64,000 nucleotides of DNA from Duganella sp. 1411. Lineage in GTDB: Bacteria > Pseudomonadota > Gammaproteobacteria > Burkholderiales > Burkholderiaceae_D. Position numbers and translations under genes: made by a program. This document shows, piece by piece, positions 43,031 through 52,793 of the stretch. Each line of letters starts with the position of its first letter. Position 1 is the first letter of the stretch. The stretch covers positions 1 to 64,000 of the forward strand of contig NZ_JAFICD010000010.1 of assembly GCF_017833525.1 (NCBI RefSeq). Direction: 5' to 3'. The notes beneath the pieces are model-generated. The model worked only from the letters and a program-made list of their open reading frames with translations, did not search any database and was not told where the DNA came from.

Positions 43031-44779
43031 ATGGCCGCAGCCGAAGCAATCGACAACGACACAGCAGCCCCGCCCGCGCCAGGCGACGACGGTGCGGAAA
43101 GGCTGCCCTTCATCCGTACCCCGATGGGCCGCAATTTCCTGCGCGCGGCCGGGGCCGCCGCGATCGTGGCGATCATCATCGGGCTGTATCTGTGGAACAA
43201 ACCGCCCGATTACGGCGTGCTGTTCTCCAATTTCACCGACCGCGACGGCGGCGCCATCACGGCCGAGCTCGACAAGCTGAACATCAAGCACAAGTTCTCC
43301 GACAACGGCACCGCCATCCTGGTGCCAACCGACCAGGTCCACGACGCCCGCCTGAAACTGGCCGCGCAGGGCTTGCCCAAGGGCGGCAACGTCGGCTTCG
43401 AGCTGATGGAGAACCAGAAGCTGGGCGTGTCGCAGTTCCTCGAACAGGTCAACTACCAGCGCGCCCTCGAGGGCGAGCTGGCGCGCTCGATCCAGTCGCT
43501 GGCCGCCGTCGAGAACGCCCGCGTCCACCTGGCGCTGCCCAAACCGTCCGTGTTCGTGCGCGACCAGCAGAAGCCGACCGCGTCGGTGCTGCTGACCTTG
43601 CACCCGAACCGCATGCTCGATCCGGCCCAGACCGCCGCCATCGTGCACCTGGTCGCATCCAGCGTGCCCGAGCTGATGCCGGCCAACGTCACCGTCGTCG
43701 ACCAGGCCGGCAACCTGATCTCGGACCAGAACAAGAACGGCAACGGCGGCTTGAACGCCAAGAACATGGATGAAACCCAGCTCAAGTATGTCAAGGACAT
43801 GCAGCTGCAGGTCATCAAGCAGGTCGAGTCGATCATCGTCCCCATCGTCGGCGAGGGCAACGTGCGCGCCGAGGCCACCGCCGACGTCGATTTCTCGAAG
43901 ATCGAGCAGGCTGCCGAGACCTACAAGCCGAACTCGCCGCCGGCGGCGTCGGCCATCCGCAGCCAGCAAAGCAGCGAGACCAGCGGCGACGCCAACACCA
44001 ATCCGGGCGGCATCCCGGGCGCGCTGTCGAACCAGCCGCCCGGCACGGCCACCGCCCCGCTCGACCAGGCCGCCGCCAACGGCGCCAACGCGCCGGCGCC
44101 GGGCACGCCGCCGGGCGCGGCCAACGCCACCACGGCCGGATCCAAGCACAAGGAGTCGACCACCAATTATGAAGTCGACAAGACCGTGCGCTACGAGACG
44201 CGCGGCATGGGCGGCCTGCGCCGCATGACGGTGGCCGTTGTGGTCAATTACAAACGCATCGTCGACAAGAACGGCAAAGTCACCATTAAAGCCTATACTC
44301 CCGAGGAGATGGCCAAGATCAACGACCTGGTCAAGCAGGCGATGGGCTACAACCAGGACCGCGGCGACGCCGTCAGCGTGGCCAATTCGCCGTTCGACGG
44401 CGTCGACCGGCCGTTCGAGCCGGCCCTCGACTGGTGGCGCGATCCGGCCAACCTGCCGATGGCCAAGGACTTGGCCAAGTTCCTGATCACCGCGCTGATC
44501 CTGCTGTACATCGTGCTGCGCATCGTGCGGCCGATGATGCGCCCGGTGTTCAAGAAGATCGACGAGATCAACGCGCCGGAGCCGGAACCGGAAGAGCCCG
44601 AGGAAGTGGTCGAGGAAGGCCCCGACGAGGCCCTCATCGCCGAGGAAGAGCTGCGCAAGATGGAAGAGAACACCGTCAAGACTTACCGCGAAAACCTGGC
44701 GATGGCCAAGAAACTGGCCGTCGAGGACCCACGCATCGTTGCCAACGTGATCAAGGAATGGATAGGCGCAAATGACTGA
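43031..44779 (+). CDS. fliF: flagellar MS-ring protein FliF
   Basis: The 582-residue protein has two membrane helices: one near residues 36-55 (A-A-A-I-V-A-I-I-I-G-L-Y-L-W) and one near 483-500 (L-I-T-A-L-I-L-L-Y-I-V-L-R-I-V). Between them lie the periplasmic ring-building domains (G-L-P-K-G-G-N-V-G-F-E-L-M; E-G-E-L-A-R-S-I-Q-S-L) and a disordered Pro/Ala/Gly-rich loop. The acidic cytoplasmic tail binds FliG. It heads the fliF-R operon and overlaps fliG by 8 bases. The methionine at 43031 is used; the open frame further upstream is non-coding. Confidence 0.97.
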   Translation: MAAAEAIDNDTAAPPAPGDDGAERLPFIRTPMGRNFLRAAGAAAIVAIIIGLYLWNKPPDYGVLFSNFTDRDGGAITAELDKLNIKHKFSDNGTAILVPTDQVHDARLKLAAQGLPKGGNVGFELMENQKLGVSQFLEQVNYQRALEGELARSIQSLAAVENARVHLALPKPSVFVRDQQKPTASVLLTLHPNRMLDPAQTAAIVHLVASSVPELMPANVTVVDQAGNLISDQNKNGNGGLNAKNMDETQLKYVKDMQLQVIKQVESIIVPIVGEGNVRAEATADVDFSKIEQAAETYKPNSPPAASAIRSQQSSETSGDANTNPGGIPGALSNQPPGTATAPLDQAAANGANAPAPGTPPGAANATTAGSKHKESTTNYEVDKTVRYETRGMGGLRRMTVAVVVNYKRIVDKNGKVTIKAYTPEEMAKINDLVKQAMGYNQDRGDAVSVANSPFDGVDRPFEPALDWWRDPANLPMAKDLAKFLITALILLYIVLRIVRPMMRPVFKKIDEINAPEPEPEEPEEVVEEGPDEALIAEEELRKMEENTVKTYRENLAMAKKLAVEDPRIVANVIKEWIGAND

Positions 44780-45770
44780 GAATACCGGACTCCAAAAGGC
44801 CGCCATCCTGATGCTGGCGATGGGCGAGAGCGAAGCGGCCGAAGTGATGAAATACCTCGGCCCGCGCGAGGTGCTCAAGCTGGGCGCGGCCATGGCCACC
44901 ATGAAGAACGTGCCGCACGAGGAGGTGGTCGGCACGCTCGACAACTTCCGCGAGATGGTCGCCGCCGCCTCCACCGTGGGCCTCGACTCCGACGAGTACA
45001 TCCGCCAGGTGCTGACCAAGGCGCTGGGCGACGACAAGGCATCGGTGCTGCTGTCGCGCATCCTGGGCGGCAAGGACGCCTCCGGCATCGAGTCGCTCAA
45101 GTGGATGGATTCGCAGTCAGTCGCCGAACTGATCCGCAACGAGCACCCGCAGATCATCGCCACCATCCTGGTCCACCTCGAGCGCGACCAGGCGTGCGAG
45201 ATCCTGAGCCATTTCACCGACCGCCTGCGCAACGACGTGGTGCTGCGCATCGCCACGCTCGACGGCGTGCAGCCGGCCGCGCTGCGCGAGTTGAACGACG
45301 TGTTGACCAAGCTGTTGTCGGGCAACGAGAACATCAAGAAGTCGTCGCTGGGCGGCGTGCGCACGGCCGCCGAGATCCTCAACTTCATGAGCGGCGAGCA
45401 AGAAGGTTCGGTGATGGACAACATCAAGAACTACGACAACGACATGGCGCAGAAGATCATGGACGAGATGTTCGTGTTCGACAACCTGATCGATATCGAC
45501 GACCGCGGCATCCAGCTGCTGCTGCGCGAGGTGCAGTCCGAGATGCTGATCATCGCGCTCAAGGGCGCGTCGCAGGAGTTGCGCGACAAGATCTTCAAGA
45601 ACATGTCGGCGCGCGCCAGCGAGATGATGCGCGAGGACCTCGAGTCGAAGGGGCCGGTGCGCCTGTCCGAGGTCGAGACCCAGCAGAAGCAGATCCTGCA
45701 GATCGTCCGCCGCCTGGCCGACGAGGGCCAGATCGTGTTGGGCGGCAAAGGCGAGGATTCGTTTGTCTAA
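44772..45770 (+). CDS. fliG: flagellar motor switch protein FliG
   Basis: The 332-residue protein has the three FliG armadillo-type domains. The E-H-P-Q motif occurs in R-N-E-H-P-Q-I-I-A-T, and the C-terminal torque helix region carries the charged residues in I-D-I-D-D-R-G-I-Q-L-L-L-R-E-V. It links the MS ring (FliF) to FliM and receives torque from the MotA/B stator. Length and motifs are standard. It starts inside the fliF end and overlaps fliH by 8 bases. Confidence 0.97.
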   Translation: MTENTGLQKAAILMLAMGESEAAEVMKYLGPREVLKLGAAMATMKNVPHEEVVGTLDNFREMVAAASTVGLDSDEYIRQVLTKALGDDKASVLLSRILGGKDASGIESLKWMDSQSVAELIRNEHPQIIATILVHLERDQACEILSHFTDRLRNDVVLRIATLDGVQPAALRELNDVLTKLLSGNENIKKSSLGGVRTAAEILNFMSGEQEGSVMDNIKNYDNDMAQKIMDEMFVFDNLIDIDDRGIQLLLREVQSEMLIIALKGASQELRDKIFKNMSARASEMMREDLESKGPVRLSEVETQQKQILQIVRRLADEGQIVLGGKGEDSFV

Positions 45771-46518
45771 TTTGCCAAAAGAGCAGCAAACCGCGTTCCA
45801 GCGCTGGGAAATGCGTTCGTTCGGCGACGAGCGCCCCAGCGCGCTGGCGCTGCGCGAGGCCGAGCAGCGCGAACGCGACGCCGAGGCCGCGCGCGTCGCG
45901 GCCGAGCAGCGCGTGCACGAGGCGCTGCTGGAGCAGCAGGAACTGGTCGAGATCGGCCCGCCGCTGCCGCCGCCGCTCGACTACCCGACCGTCGAGGAAC
46001 TCGAGCAAATCCGCGAGGAGGCGCGCCAGTCCGGCTACGACGAGGGCCACGCGGCCGGCCACGCCGACGCCCTGGCCGCCGGCGAAGTCGCCACCAAGGA
46101 GCAATTGCAGCACATGCGGACGCTGGCCGACAGCTTCGGCGACGCCCTGCGCGACGCCGACCAGCTGATCGCCAACGAGGTGCTGGACCTGGCGCTGCAG
46201 CTGGCCAAGGGCATGCTGAAAAACGCGCTGCAGGTCAAGCCGGAGCTGATCCTGCCGATCGTGCGCGGCGCCATCGATTACCTGCCGGCGCTGCAACAGC
46301 CGGCGCAGCTGCAACTGCACCCGGACGACGCCGCCATCGTGCGGGCCGCCATCGGCGAGGAGCTCGACAAGGGCGGCTGGCGCGTGATCGAGGACGCCAA
46401 CGTCGGCCGCGGCGGCTGCAAGGTCGACACCGCCAGCAACCAGATCGACGCCACCGCCGCCGCCCGCTGGCAGCGCCTGAGCCACGCGCTGGGCAAAGAA
46501 GTCGATTGGCTGGACTGA
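45763..46518 (+). CDS. fliH: flagellar assembly protein FliH
   Basis: The 251-residue protein has an acidic, Glu/Ala-rich helical N-terminal half (E-Q-R-E-R-D-A-E-A-A-R-V-A-A-E-Q), A-R-Q-S-G-Y-D-E-G-H-A-A-G and a C-terminal FliH/V-ATPase-E-type domain. It is the stator-like partner of the FliI ATPase. A TTG at 45763, overlapping the fliG stop, is the chosen start because it yields the usual P-K-E-Q...W-E-M beginning; an ATG at 45811 would shorten it. Confidence 0.92.
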   Translation: MSNLPKEQQTAFQRWEMRSFGDERPSALALREAEQRERDAEAARVAAEQRVHEALLEQQELVEIGPPLPPPLDYPTVEELEQIREEARQSGYDEGHAAGHADALAAGEVATKEQLQHMRTLADSFGDALRDADQLIANEVLDLALQLAKGMLKNALQVKPELILPIVRGAIDYLPALQQPAQLQLHPDDAAIVRAAIGEELDKGGWRVIEDANVGRGGCKVDTASNQIDATAAARWQRLSHALGKEVDWLD

Positions 46519-46519
46519 C

Positions 46520-47920
46520 ATGAGCGCCGCCCCCAACCCGCACGCCGGCCGCTGGAAAGCCTATCTGGGCGATTGCGGCGCGCTGGTCGGCTTCGTCGAG
46601 CCGATGCAGGTCTCCGGCCGCGTCACCCGCGTGGCCGGCCTGGTCATGGAGGCGGTCGGCCTGCGCCTGGCCGTCGGCGCCGCCTGCACCGTGCCGCTGC
46701 CCAGCGGCGGCAAGATCGAGGCCGAGGTGGTCGGCTTCGAGGGCGACCGCCTGTTCCTGATGCCGCAAAGCGATGTCGAGGGCGTGGTGCCCGGCACCCG
46801 CGTGTTCCCGGTCGAGCCGGCCATCCCGAAACCGGGCACGGTGGCCCATCCGCGCCGCCGCCCCAGCGACCGCGCGCGCCACTTGCCGGTCGGCCCGGAG
46901 CTGCTGGGCCGCGTGCTCGACGGCGCCGGCCGGCCGCTCGACAACCTCGGCCCGCTCAACGCCTCCGACAGCGCGCCGATCAACACCCGCCCCGCCAATC
47001 CGCTGGGCCGCGCGCCCATCGTCGACACGCTCGACGTCGGCGTGCGCTCGATCAACGCCATGCTGACCGTGGGACGCGGCCAGCGCATGGGCCTGTTCGC
47101 CGGCTCCGGCGTCGGCAAGTCTGTGCTGCTGGGCATGATGGCGCGCTACACCGAGGCCGACATCATCGTCGTCGGCCTGATCGGCGAACGGGGACGCGAG
47201 GTAAAAGAGTTCATCGAGCAGATCCTCGGCGAGGAAGGCCTGGCGCGCTCGGTGGTGGTGGCGGCGCCGGCCGACGCGCCGCCGCTGATGCGGCTGCAGG
47301 GCGCGGCCTACGCCACCGCCATCGCCGAGCACTTCCGCGACAAGGGCCAGAACGTGCTGCTGATCATGGATTCGCTGACCCGCTACGCCATGGCGCAGCG
47401 CGAGATCGCGCTGGCCATCGGCGAGCCGCCGGCCACCAAGGGCTATCCGCCGTCGGTGTTCGCCAAGCTGCCGGTGCTGGTCGAACGGGCCGGCAACGGC
47501 GAGATCGGCGGCGGCTCGATCACCGCCTTCTACACCGTGCTGACCGAGGGCGACGACCAGCAAGACCCGATCGCCGACTCGGCGCGCGCCATCCTCGACG
47601 GCCACATCGTGCTCAACCGCCGGCTGGCCGAGTCCGGCCACTATCCGGCCATCGACGTCGAGCAGTCGATCAGCCGCGCCATGCACTCGATCACCTCGCA
47701 CGAGCACCAGCAGCGCGCGCGCCACCTGAAACAACTGTTTTCGCGCTACGAGCGCAGCCGCGACCTGATCAGCGTGGGCGCCTACGCCCCCGGCACCGAC
47801 CCGGTATTGGACCAGGCTATCGTTCTGCACGATCGGATAGAAAATTTTCTTCAGCAACAAATCACCGAACGGGTCACCATGGGCGAGAGTTTGGGCCAAC
47901 TTACCTCTCTGTTCGAGTGA
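46520..47920 (+). CDS. fliI: flagellum-specific ATPase FliI
   Basis: The 466-residue F1-beta-like ATPase has Walker A G-S-G-V-G-K-S at 195-201, Walker B around V-L-L-I-M-D-S-L-T-R-Y-A, and the family segment G-E-P-P-A-T-K-G-Y-P-P-S-V-F. It energises unfolding and unloading of export substrates at the flagellar type III gate, working with FliH and FliJ. The start codon follows the fliH stop after one base. Confidence 0.97.
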   Translation: MSAAPNPHAGRWKAYLGDCGALVGFVEPMQVSGRVTRVAGLVMEAVGLRLAVGAACTVPLPSGGKIEAEVVGFEGDRLFLMPQSDVEGVVPGTRVFPVEPAIPKPGTVAHPRRRPSDRARHLPVGPELLGRVLDGAGRPLDNLGPLNASDSAPINTRPANPLGRAPIVDTLDVGVRSINAMLTVGRGQRMGLFAGSGVGKSVLLGMMARYTEADIIVVGLIGERGREVKEFIEQILGEEGLARSVVVAAPADAPPLMRLQGAAYATAIAEHFRDKGQNVLLIMDSLTRYAMAQREIALAIGEPPATKGYPPSVFAKLPVLVERAGNGEIGGGSITAFYTVLTEGDDQQDPIADSARAILDGHIVLNRRLAESGHYPAIDVEQSISRAMHSITSHEHQQRARHLKQLFSRYERSRDLISVGAYAPGTDPVLDQAIVLHDRIENFLQQQITERVTMGESLGQLTSLFE

Positions 47921-47956
47921 TGGACGGCGCGCGGCGCCCCCTATAATTGATTCACT

Positions 47957-48397
47957 ATGGCATCTAAAGCGCAACTTGAAACCCTGATCGACCTGGCGCG
48001 GCGCGAAACCGACGACGCCGCCAAGCGGCTGGGCGCGGCCCTCAAGGCGGTCGACGAGGCCAGGCAGAAGCACCAGATGCTGGTCGGCTACCGCGACGAA
48101 TACGTCAAGCGCTTCGAGGAGGCCCAGGCCAACGGCATCACGCCCATGGCCTACCGCAATTTCCAGGCCTTCATGGAAAAGCTGGACGTGGCCGTCAAGG
48201 GCCAACTCGACATGATCCGCCACGCCGAGTACCGCGGCGAGCAGGAAAAGGCCGCGTGGCAGACCGCCGAGCGCAAGCGCATGTCCTACTCGACGCTGAA
48301 CGAGCGGGCGGCGGCCGAGGCGCTGAAGGTGGAAAACAAGCGCGACCAGAAGCAGATGGACGAACACGCAGCACGACAGGCTTATTACAAGCGTTGA
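47957..48397 (+). CDS. fliJ: flagellar export protein FliJ
   Basis: This 146-residue protein is almost entirely helical with two long charged stretches able to form an antiparallel coiled coil, as in the central stalk of the FliHIJ complex. It contains L-I-D-L-A-R-R-E-T-D-D-A-A-K-R-L near the N terminus. FliJ sequences vary widely; size and position between fliI and fliK support the call. Confidence 0.92.
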   Translation: MASKAQLETLIDLARRETDDAAKRLGAALKAVDEARQKHQMLVGYRDEYVKRFEEAQANGITPMAYRNFQAFMEKLDVAVKGQLDMIRHAEYRGEQEKAAWQTAERKRMSYSTLNERAAAEALKVENKRDQKQMDEHAARQAYYKR

Positions 48398-48431
48398 CCA
48401 CACAGTTAAACCCTACCGACACGGCGCGATC

Positions 48432-50099
48432 ATGCAAACTTCCCCTCTCCCACTCCCGACGCTGAACGCCAACGCGGTCTCGGTGCCCAAGGCCAATCTG
48501 AACCTGGGCGCGGGCGGCGACAACAACGCGTTCAAGCAGGCGCTGTCGCGCGAGATGGATCAACGCCAGGCCAACAACGGCAACATGATCGCCAAGGCGC
48601 CGGAGCGTCCGGCGCCGGCGTCGCGCCCGTCGGCGCCGAAACAGGCGGCGCCCGCCAAACCGGCGCAGCCGCAGAACCAGCAGGCCGACGCGGCCAACCA
48701 CGCCGACAAGGCGGCCCAGCCGGCCGTGCGCGCCGACGCGGCGACGGCCGCGCCGGCGCCAGCCCCGGCTAAAGCCGCCGCCGACGACGCCACCGACAGC
48801 GCCAGCAGCGACGCCCAGGCGGCCAAAGCGGCCGATCCGGTGGCCGACATGCTGGCCCTGGTGGCCGCGTTCAATCAACCGCCGGCCCCGGCCGCCTCCA
48901 CCGCCGCCGATGCCCCGGCCGCCATCAGCGCCGGCGGCGCCAGCGCGACATCGCTCGCCGCCGACGCCGCAGCGCTGGCGGCGGAACTGGCCGCCGCCAA
49001 AGCCGGCGATGCCGCCGCCGACGCTGCCGCCGCGCTGGCCGCCGCCGACCAGGCCCCCGCCGCCGCCGATGCAAGCGCGCTCGACGACGCAGCGCTGCTG
49101 GCCGCCAAGGCCGGCGCCGGCGCCGATGCCGCCGCCGACTTCAAGGCCGCGCTGACCAGCGCCGGCGCCAGCGCGCAGGCGGCCAGCGATGCCGCCGCCG
49201 CGGCCGCCAGCGCCAAGGCCGCCGCCGACGCCGCCAACGCGGCCGGCAAGCTGACCCCAATTCCAGCCGACGCCGTGCACTACGTCAACGCCACCACCAA
49301 CGCCACCCCCGGCGTGGCCGGCCCGGACGACAAGGCCGGCGCCAGCGCCGTGGCGAAAGATACGGCCGCCAGCACGGACGCCGACGCCGGCGCCGCCACC
49401 AGCGGCAAGACCGCGCCGGCCGCCGACTTCCAGCAACAATTGACCCAGTCGCAGCAAGCGCAACAGCGTCAGTCCGACGCCGCACTGGCCGCCGCCGCGC
49501 CGCGCGTCGCCGCCGCCGCCAATGCCGAAGCCCTGGCCGTGCCGAAGGAGAACGCCAGCGCCGCCATCGCGCCGACCGCGCAGGCCGCGCTCGAAACCGC
49601 CAAGGCGGCCGTGGCCGCGCCGACCGACAAGCTCACCAGCCGCGTCGGCACCCAGGCCTGGGACCAGCAGCTGGGCCAGAAGGTCATCTTCATGGCCGCC
49701 GGCGGCGAGCAAAGCGCCACCATGGAACTGAATCCGCCGGACCTCGGTCCGCTGCAGGTGGTGCTGAGCGTGAACAAGGACCAGGCCACGGCCGCCTTCA
49801 GCTCGGCCCAGCCGGAGGTGCGCCAGGCGCTCGAAGCGGCCCTGCCGAAGCTGCGCGAGATGATGAGCGAGGCCGGCATCCAGCTTGGCAGCGCGACGGT
49901 ATCGTCCGGAATGTCGGACCAGAACAACGGTTTCAATCAGCAAGCCGCGTCCATGCAAAACAATAGCGGCGGCCAGCGCGGCGCCCGCGCCGGCGGGGCC
50001 GGGGCGGACGGCGGCGGCCGCGGTGGCGATGGCGGCGGCGCGCGCGCCAGCGCCGCGCCGCGCCGCACGGCGGCCGGCGCGGTCGACACCTTCGCCTGA
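48432..50099 (+). CDS. fliK: flagellar hook-length control protein FliK
   Basis: The 555-residue protein has a very long Ala/Asp/Pro-rich, low-complexity ruler region (about residues 50-390) and a C-terminal Flg_hook domain (M-E-L-N-P-P-D-L-G-P-L-Q-V-V-L-S-V near residues 435-451, then E-V-R-Q-A-L-E-A-A-L-P-K-L-R-E-M). FliK measures hook length and triggers the switch of FlhB to filament substrates. The M-E-L-N-P-P-x-L-G motif identifies it as the main FliK, in contrast to the FliK-like gene at 37989. The C-terminal tail after the domain is Gly/Arg/Ala rich. Confidence 0.93.
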   Translation: MQTSPLPLPTLNANAVSVPKANLNLGAGGDNNAFKQALSREMDQRQANNGNMIAKAPERPAPASRPSAPKQAAPAKPAQPQNQQADAANHADKAAQPAVRADAATAAPAPAPAKAAADDATDSASSDAQAAKAADPVADMLALVAAFNQPPAPAASTAADAPAAISAGGASATSLAADAAALAAELAAAKAGDAAADAAAALAAADQAPAAADASALDDAALLAAKAGAGADAAADFKAALTSAGASAQAASDAAAAAASAKAAADAANAAGKLTPIPADAVHYVNATTNATPGVAGPDDKAGASAVAKDTAASTDADAGAATSGKTAPAADFQQQLTQSQQAQQRQSDAALAAAAPRVAAAANAEALAVPKENASAAIAPTAQAALETAKAAVAAPTDKLTSRVGTQAWDQQLGQKVIFMAAGGEQSATMELNPPDLGPLQVVLSVNKDQATAAFSSAQPEVRQALEAALPKLREMMSEAGIQLGSATVSSGMSDQNNGFNQQAASMQNNSGGQRGARAGGAGADGGGRGGDGGGARASAAPRRTAAGAVDTFA

Positions 50100-50263
50100 C
50101 GCGGGCCGGCGCCGGCGGTTTTGTTGTCGGTTCAACTATGGAAGTGGCAAGCAGCGACTGGATCGCCCTTCTTTTCGGCGTTTCCAACCGCGCAGGCACA
50201 ACCGATAATGACATAATGGCGAAATGATCCATTCGCACCATCAGGGCAAGGGCAAGGGTAATT

Positions 50264-50794
50264 TTGAAAGCGAATCCAAAAGTGAAAGCCGATCAGAAAG
50301 TTGAAGCGCCCGCAGGCGGCGGCAGCAAAAAACTGATCATCATCATCGTCGCGGTGGTGCTGTTGCTGGCCGCCGCCGGCGGCGGCGCGGCCTGGTTCTT
50401 CATGCACGGCAAGGCCGACGCGCACGAGGAGGAAGACAAGCCGGTCAAGAAAAAATCGGCCAAGAAGGCCGGGCCGTCGGAGTACATCCCGGTCGAGCCG
50501 TTCACCGTCAACCTGCAACCGGGCGAGGCCGGCGCCGACCAGTATCTGCAGCTGGCCTTCACGCTGGAGGTGGGCAGCCTGGAAGAGGCCGACAATATCA
50601 AGAAGAACATGGCCAAGGTGCGCAACCGCGTGCTGTTGCTGTTGTCGAGCAAAAAAGCCGCCGACCTGAGCACGCCCGAGGGCAAGGTCGAGTTGTCGAA
50701 GGAAATCGTGGCGCAGCTGTCGGAACCGTTCGAACCGCGCGGCGACAAGCAGGACGTCATCGATGTGCTGTTCACGTCGTTTATCATCCAGTAA
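50264..50794 (+). CDS. fliL: flagellar basal body-associated protein FliL
   Basis: The 176-residue protein has a short Lys-rich N terminus, a single membrane helix (L-I-I-I-I-V-A-V-V-L-L-L-A-A-A-G-G-G-A-A-W-F-F near residues 25-47) and a periplasmic SPFH-like domain (P-F-T-V-N-L-Q near residues 81-87). FliL supports stator units. The TTG at 50264 is used because no ATG or GTG gives the N-terminal tail in this frame. It is followed 11 bases later by fliM. Confidence 0.93.
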   Translation: MKANPKVKADQKVEAPAGGGSKKLIIIIVAVVLLLAAAGGGAAWFFMHGKADAHEEEDKPVKKKSAKKAGPSEYIPVEPFTVNLQPGEAGADQYLQLAFTLEVGSLEEADNIKKNMAKVRNRVLLLLSSKKAADLSTPEGKVELSKEIVAQLSEPFEPRGDKQDVIDVLFTSFIIQ

Positions 50795-50805
50795 GCAGAC
50801 CCACC

Positions 50806-51786
50806 ATGGCCGATAATTTTCTCTCCCAGGAAGAAGTCGATGCCCTTTTGAAGGGCGTCAATGGCGACCAGGACGACGCCCAGCAGCAGGAGGACGTGGC
50901 CGGCGTCCGCACCTACAACCTGGCCACGCAGGAACGCATCGTCCGCGGCCGCATGCCGACCCTGGAGATCATCAACGAGCGCTTCGCGCGCCTGTTGCGG
51001 GTGGGCCTGTTCAACTTCCTGCGCCGCAGCGCCGAGGTGTCGGTGGGCTCGGTGCGGGTGTCCAAGTACAGCGAATTCATCCGCAACCTGGTGGTGCCGA
51101 CCAACCTCAACCTGGTGCACATGAAGCCGCTGCGCGGCACGGCGCTGATGGTGTTCGATCCGGGCCTGGTGTTCCTGCTGGTGGACAACCTGTTCGGCGG
51201 CGACGGCCGCTTCCACACGCGGGTCGAGGGGCGCGACTTCACGCAGACCGAGCAGCGCATCATCCTGCGCATCCTCGATATCGTGTTCGAGGCCTACACC
51301 AAGTCGTGGGAGCCGGTCTACCCGGTCGAGTTCGAGTACATCCGCTCGGAGATGAACACCCAGTTCGCCAACATCGCCACCCCCAACGAGGTGGTGGTGG
51401 CGTCGACCTTCACGGTGGAGCTGGGCTCGGTGTCGGGCCAGATCCACTTCTGCATGCCGTACTCGATGATCGAGCCGATCCGCGATTCGCTGACCTCGAG
51501 CCTGCAGGGCGAGGCGCTGGAGGTCGACAAGCGCTGGATCCGCCTGATGACGCAGCAGATCCAGATCGCCGAGGTCGAGGTGGTCGCCTCGCTGGGCACG
51601 GCCAAGGTCAATTTCGACGAGATCCTCAACATGCGGGTGGGCGACATCATCCCGCTGACGATCCCGGAACTGATCTCGGCGACGGTGGACGGGGTGCCGG
51701 TGATGGACTGCAGCTACGGCGTGATGAACGGACAATACGCGTTAAAGGTCGAGAAACTGCTGGCCAATACCGATAACCTTAAATAA
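50806..51786 (+). CDS. fliM: flagellar motor switch protein FliM
   Basis: The 326-residue protein has the N-terminal CheY-P-binding motif (F-L-S-Q-E-E-V-D-A-L-L near residues 4-14), the CheC/FliM middle domain with L-F-G-G-D-G-R-F near residues 130-137, and a C-terminal SpoA domain that pairs with FliN. It forms most of the C ring and reverses rotation when CheY-P binds. Standard length. Confidence 0.97.
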   Translation: MADNFLSQEEVDALLKGVNGDQDDAQQQEDVAGVRTYNLATQERIVRGRMPTLEIINERFARLLRVGLFNFLRRSAEVSVGSVRVSKYSEFIRNLVVPTNLNLVHMKPLRGTALMVFDPGLVFLLVDNLFGGDGRFHTRVEGRDFTQTEQRIILRILDIVFEAYTKSWEPVYPVEFEYIRSEMNTQFANIATPNEVVVASTFTVELGSVSGQIHFCMPYSMIEPIRDSLTSSLQGEALEVDKRWIRLMTQQIQIAEVEVVASLGTAKVNFDEILNMRVGDIIPLTIPELISATVDGVPVMDCSYGVMNGQYALKVEKLLANTDNLK

Positions 51787-51825
51787 CACCGGCGCGTTGG
51801 CCGGGCCGCAACACAGGAGAGAAAC

Positions 51826-52257
51826 ATGTCGGACAATCAAGACGACGATCAAAGCATGGACGACCCTTGGGGCGCCGCGATCGCCGAGCAAGCCCAGGCG
51901 GAAGCGGCGGCGCTGCAGGCGCAGCAAGCGCAGCAGGCCGCCAGCGCGGCCGTCTTCAAGGACTTTTCCGGCACGCCGAGCAAGAACGAGACCCACAACG
52001 ATATCGACTTCATCCTCGACATCCCGGTCCAGCTGACGGTCGAGCTGGGGCGCACCAAGATCGCCATCAAGAACCTGCTGCAACTGGCGCAGGGTTCGGT
52101 GGTCGAGCTCGACGGCATGGCCGGCGAACCGATGGACGTGCTGGTCAACGGCTGCCTGATCGCCCAGGGCGAGGTGGTGGTGGTCAACGACAAGTTCGGC
52201 ATCCGCCTGACCGACATCATCACGCCCTCCGAACGCATCCGAAAACTGAATAAATGA
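51826..52257 (+). CDS. fliN: flagellar motor switch protein FliN
   Basis: The 143-residue protein has a Gln/Ala-rich N-terminal arm and the C-terminal SpoA domain: I-L-D-I-P-V-Q-L-T-V-E-L-G-R, L-A-Q-G-S-V-V-E-L-D and A-Q-G-E-V-V-V-V-N-D-K-F-G-I-R. It forms the lower C ring with FliM and docks FliH. The stop codon overlaps the fliO start by four bases. Confidence 0.97.
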   Translation: MSDNQDDDQSMDDPWGAAIAEQAQAEAAALQAQQAQQAASAAVFKDFSGTPSKNETHNDIDFILDIPVQLTVELGRTKIAIKNLLQLAQGSVVELDGMAGEPMDVLVNGCLIAQGEVVVVNDKFGIRLTDIITPSERIRKLNK

Positions 52258-52793
52258 AGCACGGACTCCCCTACTCCCTGATCCTCGCGGCGGCCCTGGC
52301 CGCCGCGCCCGCGATGGCGCAGACCAGCGCGCCGGCCGCCGACCAACCGGCCGCGACCACGACGGCGGCGCCGGCCGCGACAGCAGCGACCACGCCGCCC
52401 GGCCCGCTGGCGATGACCATCCCCACCCCGCAACCGGCGTCCCAGGGCGCCGGCGGCCTGCTGCAAACCACCTTCGCGCTGCTGTTCGTGCTGGCGCTGC
52501 TGGTGGGCGGCGCCTGGTTCCTCAAGCGCTTCGGCCCGCGCAACCTGGGCGGCGGCGGCGGCACCGTCAAGCTGGTCGGCTCGCTGAGCCTGGGCACGCG
52601 CGAGCGCATCCTGGTGGTCGAGGTGGGCGAACAATGGATCGTGGTCGGCGCCTCGCCCGGCCGCATGAACGCGCTGGCCACCATGCCGCGCCAGGACGCC
52701 GCCGAGGCCGCCCCGCCCGGCAGCGCCACCCTGCAGACGGCCAACTTCGCCGAGTGGTTCAAACAAACGATCGACAAGCGCAATGGCAAATAG
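52254..52793 (+). CDS. fliO: flagellar biosynthetic protein FliO
   Basis: The 179-residue protein has a cleavable-looking signal (L-I-L-A-A-A-L-A-A-A-P-A-M-A), a Pro/Thr/Ala-rich stretch, one membrane helix (F-A-L-L-F-V-L-A-L-L-V-G-G-A-W-F-L near residues 75-91) and a cytoplasmic part with V-G-S-L-S-L-G-T-R-E-R. FliO helps FliP assemble into the export gate. Overlaps fliN and fliP. Confidence 0.93.
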   Translation: MKHGLPYSLILAAALAAAPAMAQTSAPAADQPAATTTAAPAATAATTPPGPLAMTIPTPQPASQGAGGLLQTTFALLFVLALLVGGAWFLKRFGPRNLGGGGGTVKLVGSLSLGTRERILVVEVGEQWIVVGASPGRMNALATMPRQDAAEAAPPGSATLQTANFAEWFKQTIDKRNGK